Assembly: GCF_003116095.1 (NCBI RefSeq)
Contig: NZ_LGRA01000021.1
Span: 1-64,000 of the forward strand
Origin: Azospirillum sp. TSO35-2
GTDB lineage: Bacteria; Pseudomonadota; Alphaproteobacteria; Azospirillales; Azospirillaceae
Direction of reading: 5' to 3'
DNA length: 64,000 nucleotides
Under the pieces are notes generated by a model, which had not been told where the DNA came from, searched no databases, and saw only the letters and a list, made by a program, of their open reading frames with translations. This document shows positions 1 to 10,049 of the stretch, in pieces. Each line of letters starts with the position of its first letter. Positions within the stretch are counted from its first letter, which is position 1. The position numbers were made by a program, and so were the translations under genes.

Positions 1-1311
1 CAGGACGGTTACGGCGGTGCCGCGGGCCAGATACTCGAACCCGCCATAGACGTTCAGCACCCAGACGCCGAAGGTCACCACGACGTAGAGGATGGCCAGC
101 ACGTGCCAGATCTCGGCGAAGCGGCGGCGGGCGGAGCGCAGGACCGCGCCCTGCCCTTCCGCCTCGCGCCGCGCGGTGGCGACCGGGTCGCCGTCGCCCG
201 ACAGCGGGTTGCCGCGCATCCAGGCGGCGACGCTGGCACGGTTCTGCAGGATCAGCACGATCAGCATGCCGGCGATGACGACGCCCAGCAGCTTCAGCAG
301 AGCGCCGTAGGCGCCCAGCGGCAGCCCCAGCACATAGGCGCCCTCGGCCAGGAAATAGCCGTAGACCGCGGCGGCGATCAGCCGGCGCGACCAGACATAG
401 CAGCGCTGCGCCCCCTCGTCGCTGGTGTGGACCAGCCGCAGGTTGGCGGTGTCGGGCGAGAACAGCATCCGCACCAGGATCAGCAGCGCCTGGGTGATGA
501 CGGTGGCGTTGACCACCGCCAGCGCCACCAGACGCACGCGCGGCGCCGGTTCGGTCACCGACAGGATGGTGTAGGCGACGACGATGAAGCCGACGATCGG
601 CGCCAGTTCCAGCACGGCGCGGCCCAGCAGCAGCGGCACGCGCAGCAGGGTGGAGCCGATGTGGCGCGACGCCAGCGCCCGCCGCGGCCGGCTGAGCAGC
701 CACGCCACCCCGCGGCCGACCACCGCGCCGATGCCGAGGATCATCGCCAGTTGGACGCCGATCTGCACCCAGCGCTCGCGCGCGGTGTCGTCGCTCGCCT
801 GCCGCTGGACCCAGGACAGCGCCCCCGGCAGGTCGGAGAAGACGTTGACCACCTGCACCAGCTGGCGGCTGACCACATCCATGCGCGCCGCCAGGAAGGA
901 CAGCGCGCGGGCGCCGATGGTCTGCGGCAGGGCCGACTCACCCTCCGCCTCCTTGGCCTGGGCGAGGCCGCGCTGGGCGGCGATCAGGCTGCGCAGCTGC
1001 GTCACCAGCTGGGTCCGCGCGTCCTGGTTCTCCAGCGTCGAGACCATGGATTCAAGCTGGTGGATGGTCGCCTCGTCGACCACGACGGGGACAGCCCCGC
1101 CCTGGGGCCCACCCTGGGCCGGGGCCGACGCGCCGCCGGCCGGCGCTGGTGCGGCAGCGGCGGGTGCGGGCGTGGACGCGGCGGCCAGGGTGGGTGCCGC
1201 CACGCCGAACAGCAGGGCGACAAGCAGCAGGACGGCCAAGCCGCCGGAAATGGACAAACGCCAAGCGCGTGCGAAGGGCGTGCGTGCGACGGGCGCTGCG
1301 AACCGGATCAT
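1..1311 (-). CDS. Mechanosensitive ion channel family protein (MscS-like), C-terminus beyond the window
   Basis: The frame is open from an ATG at 1311 to the left edge (437 codons, no stop), so the protein is partial. An N-terminal signal-type hydrophobic stretch (about residues 20-48) is followed by an Ala/Pro-rich linker, a Gln/Glu-rich helical segment (about 75-160) and then several transmembrane helices starting near residue 175. This periplasmic-helix plus multi-helix layout is that of large MscS-type channels, which relieve hypo-osmotic pressure. The pore helix and beta domain that would settle the family lie outside the window. The start was chosen because a signal sequence follows it; no strong ribosome site is visible. 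Confidence 0.7.
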   Translation of the reverse strand, partial: MIRFAAPVARTPFARAWRLSISGGLAVLLLVALLFGVAAPTLAAASTPAPAAAAPAPAGGASAPAQGGPQGGAVPVVVDEATIHQLESMVSTLENQDARTQLVTQLRSLIAAQRGLAQAKEAEGESALPQTIGARALSFLAARMDVVSRQLVQVVNVFSDLPGALSWVQRQASDDTARERWVQIGVQLAMILGIGAVVGRGVAWLLSRPRRALASRHIGSTLLRVPLLLGRAVLELAPIVGFIVVAYTILSVTEPAPRVRLVALAVVNATVITQALLILVRMLFSPDTANLRLVHTSDEGAQRCYVWSRRLIAAAVYGYFLAEGAYVLGLPLGAYGALLKLLGVVIAGMLIVLILQNRASVAAWMRGNPLSGDGDPVATARREAEGQGAVLRSARRRFAEIWHVLAILYVVVTFGVWVLNVYGGFEYLARGTAVTVL

Positions 1312-1567
1312 CGGCAAATCACTCGACTGGTCTTGAAAACGGGCGGCGGGGGGCTCCCGGCCGGCCAATATCCACGGAATTGGGCGGCGGGAACCATCAC
1401 CCGGAACTGTGGCTCGAATAAGCCGGGCTTCGGGAAGGTACGTCTCCCGCTTCCGCTTGCCAACCCGGCCATCCGTACCTTTTTTAAGCCGTGCCCATGC
1501 TTGACCCCCATGCTTGACCTCCATGGCTGGGATGACGAGATGTGGGCCGACACCACAGGGAACCGCC

Positions 1568-2281
1568 ATGACCGACACACCCGCAGGAGCCAATGACGAG
1601 CCCGGCAACGGATCGGACGGCCCGGTCGAACGCGAGGGCGCCGTCCGCGACAAGCTGGTCGCCACCAAGGAGCAATGGGCCCGCGACGGCCGCGCGCTCA
1701 CCGGCAACGCCGCCGACCCGGCGCGCGACCGGCTGCCGCCCGGCCAGCGGCTGGTGACGGACTGGCCGGTGCTCGACCTCGGCATCACGCCCAAGGTGAC
1801 CACCGGCAACTGGACGCTGACGGTCGACGGGCTGGTGGAGAACCCGCTGTCCTGGCGCTGGGAGGATTTCCAGGCCCAACCGCAGGAGCGCTTCGTCTCC
1901 GACATCCACTGCGTCACCACCTGGTCGCGCTACGACAACCAGTGGGAGGGTGTCAGCGCCCGCCGCCTGCTGGAGCTGGCCCGGCCGAAGCCGGAGGCGC
2001 GCTTCGTCGTCTTCCACTCCTTCGACGGCTACACCACCAACGTCGCGCTGCCGGATTTCGACGATGACGGCGTGCTGCTGGCGACGAGCTGGGAAGGCCA
2101 GCCGATCAGCCGCGACCATGGCGGGCCGGTGCGCGTCGTGCTGCCCAAGCTGTATTTCTGGAAGAGCGCCAAGTGGGTGAAGCGGATCGAGCTGCTGGCC
2201 GGCGACCGCAGGGGCTACTGGGAGGTCCGTGGCTATCACAACCACGCCGACCCGTGGACGGAGGAGCGCTATTCGGACTGA
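1568..2281 (+). CDS. Sulfite oxidase-like molybdopterin-dependent oxidoreductase
   Basis: A 237-residue protein with the single-domain sulfite-oxidase fold of the COG2041/YuiH group. The segment IHCVTTWSRYDNQWEGV carries the conserved molybdenum-ligand cysteine (C115), followed by DHGGPVRVVLPKLYFWKSAKW, which is typical of the cofactor pocket. It has no signal peptide and no heme or dimerisation domain, so it is probably cytoplasmic. Its substrate is unknown. The ATG at 1568 is preferred over an upstream in-frame ATG at 1514 because the extra 18 residues look non-conserved. The gene stands alone ahead of the tRNA gene. Confidence 0.85.
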   Translation: MTDTPAGANDEPGNGSDGPVEREGAVRDKLVATKEQWARDGRALTGNAADPARDRLPPGQRLVTDWPVLDLGITPKVTTGNWTLTVDGLVENPLSWRWEDFQAQPQERFVSDIHCVTTWSRYDNQWEGVSARRLLELARPKPEARFVVFHSFDGYTTNVALPDFDDDGVLLATSWEGQPISRDHGGPVRVVLPKLYFWKSAKWVKRIELLAGDRRGYWEVRGYHNHADPWTEERYSD

Positions 2282-2336
2282 AGGGCGGGAAAACCCACTT
2301 TCACCGCGGGAGCGAAAACGTTAAGGTGCGGCCCGT

Positions 2337-2413
2337 GGCCCCGTAGCTCATCAGGATAGAGCGCGAGTTTCCTAAACTTGAGGCAGCAGGTTCGAGTCCT
2401 GCCGGGGTCACCA
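2337..2413 (+). tRNA. tRNA-Arg (anticodon CCT)
   Basis: Full cloverleaf read by eye. The 7-bp acceptor stem GGCCCCG/CGGGGTC includes one G-T pair. The D arm is GCTC/GAGC, the anticodon stem CGAGT/ACTTG has the loop TTCCTAA (anticodon CCT at 34-36), and the T arm is GCAGG-TTCGAGT-CCTGC. The discriminator A and an encoded CCA end at 2413. It decodes AGG arginine codons, which are rare in this GC-rich genome. Confidence 0.97.
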
Positions 2414-2428
2414 CCGCAATCTTATCCG

Positions 2429-2920
2429 TCAATGGGCGACGATCGCGCAGACCGTCGCCTTCGCCGCCTTGGCCAGATCGGCCGGCGCCAGCAGGATTTG
2501 CAGGCCGCGGCGGCCACCGTTCACCACCATCTCCGGCAGCGCTTCGGCGCTCACATCGATGAAGGTCGGCAGCGCCTTTTTCTGGCCGAGCGGACTGATG
2601 CCGCCGACCAGGAAACCGGTGGTTTTTTCCGCCAGCGCCGGGTCGGCCAGATCGGCCTTCTTCGCCTTGGCCGCCGCGGCGATCGCCTTGAGGTCGAGCT
2701 TGGCGGCGACCGGGATCACGGCGCAGGCCAGCCCCTTGGGCTCCAGCTGGACGATCAGCGTCTTGTAGACGATGGCGGGGTCGAGTCCGAGCGATTCCGC
2801 CGCGTGCAGGCCGATGGCGTCGGCCGACGGGTCGTAGTCGTACTCCATCAACCGGAAGGCGACGCCCGCCGCCTTCGCCGCGTTGACCGCCGGTGTCACC
2901 TTCGCCGCCATGCCCAGCAT
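2429..2920 (-). CDS. ybaK: Cys-tRNA(Pro)/Cys-tRNA(Cys) deacylase YbaK/EbsC
   Basis: A 163-residue trans-editing enzyme that hydrolyses cysteine mischarged onto tRNA-Pro. The YbaK signatures are the lysine in PAIVYKTLIVQL and the loop VGGISPLGQKK near the C-terminus. The length is normal for the family. The start may be the ATG at 2920 or the internal ATG three codons later (MAAK). It faces the upstream tRNA-Arg gene tail to tail. Confidence 0.93.
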   Translation of the reverse strand: MLGMAAKVTPAVNAAKAAGVAFRLMEYDYDPSADAIGLHAAESLGLDPAIVYKTLIVQLEPKGLACAVIPVAAKLDLKAIAAAAKAKKADLADPALAEKTTGFLVGGISPLGQKKALPTFIDVSAEALPEMVVNGGRRGLQILLAPADLAKAAKATVCAIVAH

Positions 2921-2985
2921 CCGTTCACTGCCCGATCACGGCCGCGAGCTTGGCAGAGCGGCCGACGCGGTGGCAAGGGGCTTTG

Positions 2986-3055
2986 CCCCCTCCCCAACCC
3001 TCCCCCGCTCCCGGCGGACCGAAGGTCCGTCCGATCGCGGGAGAGGGAGGGGGCA
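2986..3055. repeat. GC-rich palindromic intergenic repeat, copy 1
   Basis: Between ybaK and folE. The outer arms CCCCCTCCC...CCCTCCCCCGC and GCGGGAGAGGGAGGGGG are complementary, and an inner palindrome CGGACC-GAA-GGTCCG sits in the loop. It shares its outer arms with copies at 20831, 35229, 43273 and 55534. The fold could also terminate or stabilise the converging transcripts. Confidence 0.75.
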
Positions 3056-3067
3056 CCGGCGCGAGGA

Positions 3068-3733
3068 TCACTCCATCCCGCGCGAGGACGGGTTGCCGAT
3101 CATCGTCAGGAACTCGCGGCGTGTCGACGGGTCGGTGCGGAAGGCGCCGAGCATGCGGCTGGTCACCATGGTCACGCCGGTCTTGTGGACGCCGCGGGTG
3201 GTCATGCACTGGTGCTGCGCCTCGACCACCACGGCGACGCCCTCAGGCTGGAGGACCTCGTCGATGGTGTTGGCGATCTGCGCCGTCATCTTCTCCTGGA
3301 TCTGCAGGCGCTTGCCGTAGGCCTCGACCAGACGCGCCAGCTTGGAGATGCCGACGACGCGGCGGCGCGGCAGGTAGGCGACGTGCGCCTTGCCGATGAT
3401 CGGCACCATGTGGTGCTCGCAGTAGGATTCGACGCGGATGTCGCGCAGCACGACCATCTCGTCGTAGCCGTCGGTCTCCTCGAAGGTGCGCGACAGGATC
3501 TCGACCGGGTCGATGCCGTAGCCGGCGAAGAACTCCTCGTAGGAGCGGACGACGCGGTCTGGCGTGCCGACCAGCCCCTCGCGCGACGGGTCGTCGCCCG
3601 CCCAGCGGATCAGCGTGCGAACCGCGTCCTCCGCCTCGGCACGGGACGGCTTGGCGATGGCGGGCGCGTCGGGACGGGGCCGGCCGGGGCCGCGAAGCAC
3701 GTTCTCGGCGAGCGGAGTCTTGGTAGCCGTCAC
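3068..3733 (-). CDS. folE: GTP cyclohydrolase I FolE
   Basis: Converts GTP to 7,8-dihydroneopterin triphosphate, the first step of tetrahydrofolate synthesis. Zinc ligands are visible as C105 and H108 in CEHHMVP and C176 in HQCMTTRG. The GTG at 3733 was chosen because AAGGAAG lies seven bases upstream, giving 221 residues, close to other FolE-I proteins. The frame stays open to an ATG at 3847, but that N-terminal addition is Arg-rich and unlike the family. A strong minus-strand promoter at 4020-4048 would give a leader of nearly 280 bases containing tandem repeats. Confidence 0.96.
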   Translation of the reverse strand: MTATKTPLAENVLRGPGRPRPDAPAIAKPSRAEAEDAVRTLIRWAGDDPSREGLVGTPDRVVRSYEEFFAGYGIDPVEILSRTFEETDGYDEMVVLRDIRVESYCEHHMVPIIGKAHVAYLPRRRVVGISKLARLVEAYGKRLQIQEKMTAQIANTIDEVLQPEGVAVVVEAQHQCMTTRGVHKTGVTMVTSRMLGAFRTDPSTRREFLTMIGNPSSRGME

Positions 3734-3853
3734 GGGGACTTCCTTTCCATGGCTGGGCAGCGCCTTGCGCCAGGCCGGCGGCGGGAACCGCGCAACGCGC
3801 CCATCGGTGTGTAGCGTCTGTACGGAGCGGGAACCCCGGTGGATCATTCCGCC

Positions 3854-3925
3854 GGCTCGAAAGCCGGTTTGGCCGCCAGCCCGAAAGCCGGTTTGGCCGC
3901 CGGCTCAAAGGCCGGACAGGCCGCC
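3854..3925. repeat. Three 24-bp direct tandem repeats in the folE leader
   Basis: Units are 3854-3877, 3878-3901 and 3902-3925. The first two differ at only two positions, and the third is more diverged. Each contains AAGCCGGTTTGGCCGCC or a close variant. The period is a multiple of three, so any reading frame is preserved (an eight-residue repeat). Confidence 0.85.
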
Positions 3926-4019
3926 GCCCCGCGAGCCGGACCGGATGGCCGCTCCGGTCCGGGCAGCCCATCGCGTCGTTCTTCGGGAGTCCCAACATGG
4001 TTCCCGTCCTATGGCTTTC

Positions 4020-4048
4020 AAGATACGGACGGCAAGTGTGGTTGTCAA
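4020..4048 (-). promoter_or_regulatory. Candidate sigma-70 promoter of folE
   Basis: On the minus strand, TTGACA (4048-4043) is followed by a 17-bp spacer and TATCTT (4025-4020). The perfect -35 box and ideal spacing make this the best promoter match seen in the window. Transcription would start near 4012. Confidence 0.6.
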
Positions 4049-4095
4049 AGTCCAGATAAAATGCAACCTTGAGGTTTCTTTTCCGGTTCCGGCCG

Positions 4096-4488
4096 TCAGT
4101 TGAGCTGCATCGGCTGGTGCGGGCTGTCGAGCGAGAAGGCCGGGATGGTCACGTCGAAGGAACGGCCGTCCGCCCCCTCCATGCCATAGCTGCCGGCCAT
4201 GATGCCGGACGGCGTGCCGAGCGGGGTGCCGCTGGTGTATTCGAAGTGGCCGCCCGGCTCCAGCACCGGCTGTTCGCCGACGACGCCGGGCCCCCGCACC
4301 TCCTGCACGCGGCCCATGGCGTCGGTGATGCGCCAGTGGCGGGTGCGCAGCCGCACCGTCTCGTTCCCCTCATTCTCGATGCGGACGTGATAGGCCCAGA
4401 CGAAGCGCCCTTCGGCCGGGGCGGACTGGTCTTCCAGGAACACCGGCTGGACGGTGATGCGGATGTCGTGGGTGACGGCGGTGTACAT
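4096..4488 (-). CDS. apaG: ApaG family protein (Co2+/Mg2+ efflux protein ApaG)
   Basis: A 130-residue all-beta protein with the immunoglobulin-like DUF525 fold. Seen are the N-terminal VTHDIRITVQPVFLEDQS, the VWAYHVRIENEG strand pair, RHWRITDAMGRVQEVRGPGVVG, and FEYTSGTPLGTPSGIMAGSY, which together are diagnostic. The biochemical role is not well settled in the family. The ATG at 4488 fits the conserved N-terminus; the frame is open further upstream, but that sequence is not protein-like. Confidence 0.95.
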   Translation of the reverse strand: MYTAVTHDIRITVQPVFLEDQSAPAEGRFVWAYHVRIENEGNETVRLRTRHWRITDAMGRVQEVRGPGVVGEQPVLEPGGHFEYTSGTPLGTPSGIMAGSYGMEGADGRSFDVTIPAFSLDSPHQPMQLN

Positions 4489-5024
4489 GGCGGGGATCCG
4501 GTTGCGGGCGGTCCGGCGGCAAGGGGTTCCGCGGACGGGGTCCGGGAGCCGAGCGGCGATACGGCGCAGAATAAAGTCTGCCCCTCCCCACTGTCCAGAA
4601 TCCAGGGGGCCGGAGGGCCGCGGGCCGGCGGTCCACCAAGTGGTACGACAATGGAAAAGCCGGGGAAAAGCCGGGGCGGCCACTCCCGCGACATCACCAT
4701 CCCAAACCGATTCCAGGCCACGCACGGACATTGACACAGTCATGCAGGATGTCCGGGTCAGCATGGTCTTGCGACGGGGGGGCGACGATGATATATGCGC
4801 AAGTCCCAGCAACGGCCGATGAGCCTTGTCCATGTCTCGTTCGCACGTCCTTCGCATCCGACGACGGAGCCTCGCACCGCGATACGCGGTTGCGGCCGTC
4901 CTTGGGTCGCGTGCGAACGCCAAAGGCACATCGGGGACCTGACACCCCCGGCCTTCCGGCGGCGGCGCGATCCGCCCTTCAAAAGCCTTCTGAGAAGACT
5001 TTCTTCCCGCCGGGAGCCCCACGC
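4489..5024. other. 536-base spacer between divergent apaG and the GNAT gene
   Basis: A long divergent intergenic region. Apart from the candidate promoter at 4769-4797 and a short direct repeat (GGAAAAGCCGG twice near 4650), nothing is recognised. Open frames crossing it lack codon bias and family motifs. Confidence 0.5.
4769..4797 (+). promoter_or_regulatory. Candidate promoter for the GNAT gene
   Basis: TTGCGA (4769-4774), a 17-bp spacer, then TATATG (4792-4797). It lies about 230 bases before the start codon. Supported by spacing and -10 similarity only. Confidence 0.35.
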
Positions 5025-5705
5025 ATGATCATCATCGTCGAAGAGCCGAAGCACGCCGCCGCCATCGAAGCCCTGCTGGACGCGTCGTTCGGCCCCGACC
5101 GCTTCAACAAGACCGCCTACCGGCTGCGCGACGGCGTCGACTCCATCCCGGCGCTGAACCTCGTCGCCATCGAGCATGACGAGCACGGCCACGAGATCGT
5201 GGTGGGCACCATCCGCTATTGGCCGATCCTGGTCGGCGGCACCACCCCGACCCTGCTGCTCGGCCCCATCGCGGTGGCGGCGCACCTCCAGGGCAGCGGG
5301 CTCGGCAGCAAGCTGATCCGGATGAGCCTGAACAAGGCGGTGGCGCTCGGCCACAAGTCGGTCATCCTGGTCGGCGACGCCCCCTATTACGAGCGGTTCG
5401 GCTTCTCCCGCGCGCTGACGCTGGGCATGCAGATGCCCGGCCCGGTCGACATGAACCGGCTGCTGGGCCTGGAGCTGGTCGACGGCGCGCTGAGCGGCGT
5501 CGCCGGCATGATCGGCCAGGCGCCGAAGGCCGACGCGCTGGGCCGGCCGATGGCCGTGCCGGCCACCATGGCGGCCAACCTGGCGGGAGACACCTCCGTC
5601 CCTTTCAGCTTTCTGTTCAGCCGGACGGCGACGGAGCGAGTCTGGACTGACCGGGTGCGGACCGACTGGTTCTGGCGCGGCGGACTGCAAGCCGGGGCGG
5701 CGTGA
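5025..5705 (+). CDS. GNAT family N-acetyltransferase (YhbS-like)
   Basis: A 226-residue acetyl-CoA-dependent acetyltransferase. The acetyl-CoA site is visible as LLGPIAVAAHLQGSGLGSKL (about residues 80-100), followed by HKSVILVGDAPYYERFGF, typical of the COG3153/YhbS group. The acceptor substrate is unknown. The ATG at 5025 has GGGAG about eight bases upstream. An upstream in-frame extension to 4731 is rejected because GNAT homology begins at IIIVEEPKHAAAIEALL. Confidence 0.88.
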   Translation: MIIIVEEPKHAAAIEALLDASFGPDRFNKTAYRLRDGVDSIPALNLVAIEHDEHGHEIVVGTIRYWPILVGGTTPTLLLGPIAVAAHLQGSGLGSKLIRMSLNKAVALGHKSVILVGDAPYYERFGFSRALTLGMQMPGPVDMNRLLGLELVDGALSGVAGMIGQAPKADALGRPMAVPATMAANLAGDTSVPFSFLFSRTATERVWTDRVRTDWFWRGGLQAGAA

Positions 5706-5761
5706 CGCTTTCGGATTGCGGAAAACGCCGTCTTTGCAAACATGGGTGGGGCGGAGCGGGA

Positions 5762-5790
5762 TTGACTCGTTAAGCCCCACACGCGATACC
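5762..5790 (+). promoter_or_regulatory. Candidate promoter for the miaB operon
   Basis: TTGACT (5762-5767), a 17-bp spacer and a weak GATACC -10 (5785-5790), about 100 bases before miaB. The -35 is good and the -10 poor. Confidence 0.3.
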
Positions 5791-5886
5791 ATCTCTTCAG
5801 GAGCGGCGCCGGTCGGACGGCGTGCGGCGCGCCACGCAGCATCGTGAGCGCGCTATTCGTTTTTGTTCTGAGCGGAAGGGTGCGGG

Positions 5887-8413
<2,527 letters not shown>

Positions 8414-8417
<4 letters not shown>

Positions 8418-8920
8418 CCAGCGCGGTCGACGTCACTGTTTCACGTGAAGCCGGCGACTGGGCCGAGGACGCCGACTGGCTGGCCGAACGCGCCGCCCTG
8501 GCGGCGCTCGGCGCCACCTACGACGACGCGGACGGCCCGGCCGAACTGTCGGTCGTGCTGGCCGACGACGCGCTGGTCCACCGCCTGAACCGCGAGTATC
8601 GCGGCAAGGACAAGCCGACCAACGTGCTGTCCTTCGCCCTGACCGAAGCCGAGGAGCCGGACCCGGAAGAGGGCGTCCCGGTGATGCTGGGCGACGTCAT
8701 CCTGGCCTATGAAACCGTCGCGCGCGAGGCATCCGAACAAGGAAAAGCCTTCGCCGACCACATGACTCACCTTGTGATGCATGGTGTTCTGCATCTGCTG
8801 GGCTATGATCACGAATCGGACGACGAGGCCGAGGAGATGGAGGCGCTGGAAACCCGGCTGCTCGCCACCCTCGGAATCGCCGACCCCTACGCCGCCAACC
8901 ACCAACCACCGGACCAATGA
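8414..8920 (+). CDS. ybeY: Endoribonuclease YbeY (rRNA maturation)
   Basis: A 168-residue metal-dependent endoribonuclease acting in 16S rRNA 3'-end maturation and ribosome quality control. The metal-binding motif H-x3-H-x5-H is visible in HGVLHLLGYDH, and EYRGKDKPTNVLSFAL is the conserved substrate segment. It overlaps phoH (upstream) and the CBS-domain gene (downstream) by ATGA. A parS-like palindrome is embedded in its first codons (8437-8452). Confidence 0.97.
8437..8452. other. parS-like site 1 (two mismatches), inside ybeY
   Basis: TGTTTCACGTGAAGCC matches TGTTTCACGTGAAACA at 14 of 16 positions. It is read as Val-Ser-Arg-Glu-Ala in ybeY and lies about 43 kb left of the proposed origin. 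It is the weakest of the five sites. Confidence 0.45.
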
Positions 8921-9873
8921 GCGAGATATCCGACAGTCGCACGCCCCGTGATGACCACGGGGCCGAAGACCATTCCCTGGGCCACCTGTTCAAGGGGTGG
9001 ATCCGCACCGTCTGGGGTGGGCGGGAAGACACGTCCCTGCGCGGCACGATCGAGGAACTGATCGCCGGGCTGGACGACGCCGCCGGCGAGGAGGGGGAGG
9101 AGTCGCTGGGGGCCGGCGAGCGCGCGCTGCTCACCAACATCCTCAAGCTGCGCGACCGCACCGTCGTCGACGTGATGGTCCCGCGCGTCGACATCGTCGC
9201 CGTCGACATCGACACCCCCTTCCCCGCCCTGGTCCAGCGCGTCGCCGAGGAGGGGCATTCCCGTCTGCCGGTGTACCGCGACACGCTGGACGACGTGGTC
9301 GGCGTCATCCACATCAAGGATGTGCTGACCCTGCTGGCCCAGCAGGCCATCGCGCCCGAGGGGCTGCGCCACAAGCCCGACCTGTCCGGCATCATCCGCG
9401 AGGCGAAGATCGTCGCGCCCTCCATGCATGTCCTCGACCTGCTGGTGCAGATGCGGCAGACCCGCCAGCATCTGGCGCTGGTGGTGGACGAGTTCGGCGG
9501 CATCGACGGCCTCGTCACCATCGAGGATCTGGTCGAGGAGATCGTCGGCGAGATCGAGGACGAGCATGACGAGGCGACCGCCCCGCGGCTGGTCGAACGC
9601 CCCGACGGCAGCCTGATCGCCGACGCCCGCCTGCCGATCGAGGATTTCGAGGAGCGGGTCGGCCCGGTGCTGACCGAGGAGGAGCGCGAGGACATCGACA
9701 CGCTGGGTGGGCTGGTGGTCTCCATCGCCGGCCGCGTGCCCGGCCTCGGCGAACGGCTGGTCCACCCCTCCGGACTGGAGTTCGAGATCGTCGACGCCGA
9801 CTCCCGCCGGCTGAAGCGCCTGCGTGTCCACAACGTCCCGGCCAACAGCGTGGAACTGGCGGAGACCGGGTGA
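8917..9873 (+). CDS. corC: Hemolysin-family CBS-domain protein (CorC/TlyC-like)
   Basis: A 318-residue soluble protein with two CBS domains (about residues 85-210; motifs DVMVPRVDIVAVD and SRLPVYRDTLDDVVGVIHIKD) and a C-terminal CorC_HlyC transporter-associated domain (LGGLVVSIAGRVPGLGE). The family is linked to magnesium/cobalt homeostasis. The order ybeY-corC-lnt is common in proteobacteria. The start codon overlaps the ybeY stop. Confidence 0.93.
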   Translation: MSEISDSRTPRDDHGAEDHSLGHLFKGWIRTVWGGREDTSLRGTIEELIAGLDDAAGEEGEESLGAGERALLTNILKLRDRTVVDVMVPRVDIVAVDIDTPFPALVQRVAEEGHSRLPVYRDTLDDVVGVIHIKDVLTLLAQQAIAPEGLRHKPDLSGIIREAKIVAPSMHVLDLLVQMRQTRQHLALVVDEFGGIDGLVTIEDLVEEIVGEIEDEHDEATAPRLVERPDGSLIADARLPIEDFEERVGPVLTEEEREDIDTLGGLVVSIAGRVPGLGERLVHPSGLEFEIVDADSRRLKRLRVHNVPANSVELAETG

Positions 9874-10049
9874 GCGGCAGCGCCGACACCCCTCTCCCCC
9901 TGGTGCTTCTCTCCGGCTGGTGACGGCCCCCCGTCGCCACCCGCCACAGCAGGCTTGGCTGCCATCCCGCGCGGCATTACCTATGGCGCCGCACCACCCA
10001 TGGCGCCGCACCCCCGGCGCCGCTCGCTGCCGCTGCCGGAGTTTCCGCT

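Larger units (their letters stand above)
3734..4095. other. folE-apaG spacer: folE leader and promoter
   Basis: This 362-base gap contains the folE promoter (4020-4048, minus strand), the presumed folE leader, and three direct 24-bp repeats (3854-3925). No convincing separate gene is seen. One minus-strand frame without a recognisable start reads through the repeats as a Pro/Ala/Phe-rich string and stops at 3845. Confidence 0.6.

Noticed and set aside
3734-3847. N-terminal extension of FolE to the ATG at 3847
   Set aside because: The GTG at 3733 has a strong ribosome site and matches family length; the extension is not FolE-like.
3243-3998. 251-codon minus-strand open frame starting at an ATG with a fair ribosome site upstream of folE
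   Set aside because: Most of it overlaps folE out of frame and is Arg/Pro-rich noise; only the leader segment is of interest and is treated as the folE leader.
4489-5024. A hidden small gene in the long apaG-GNAT spacer
   Set aside because: Frames crossing it show no start with a ribosome site plus plausible protein sequence; left as non-coding.
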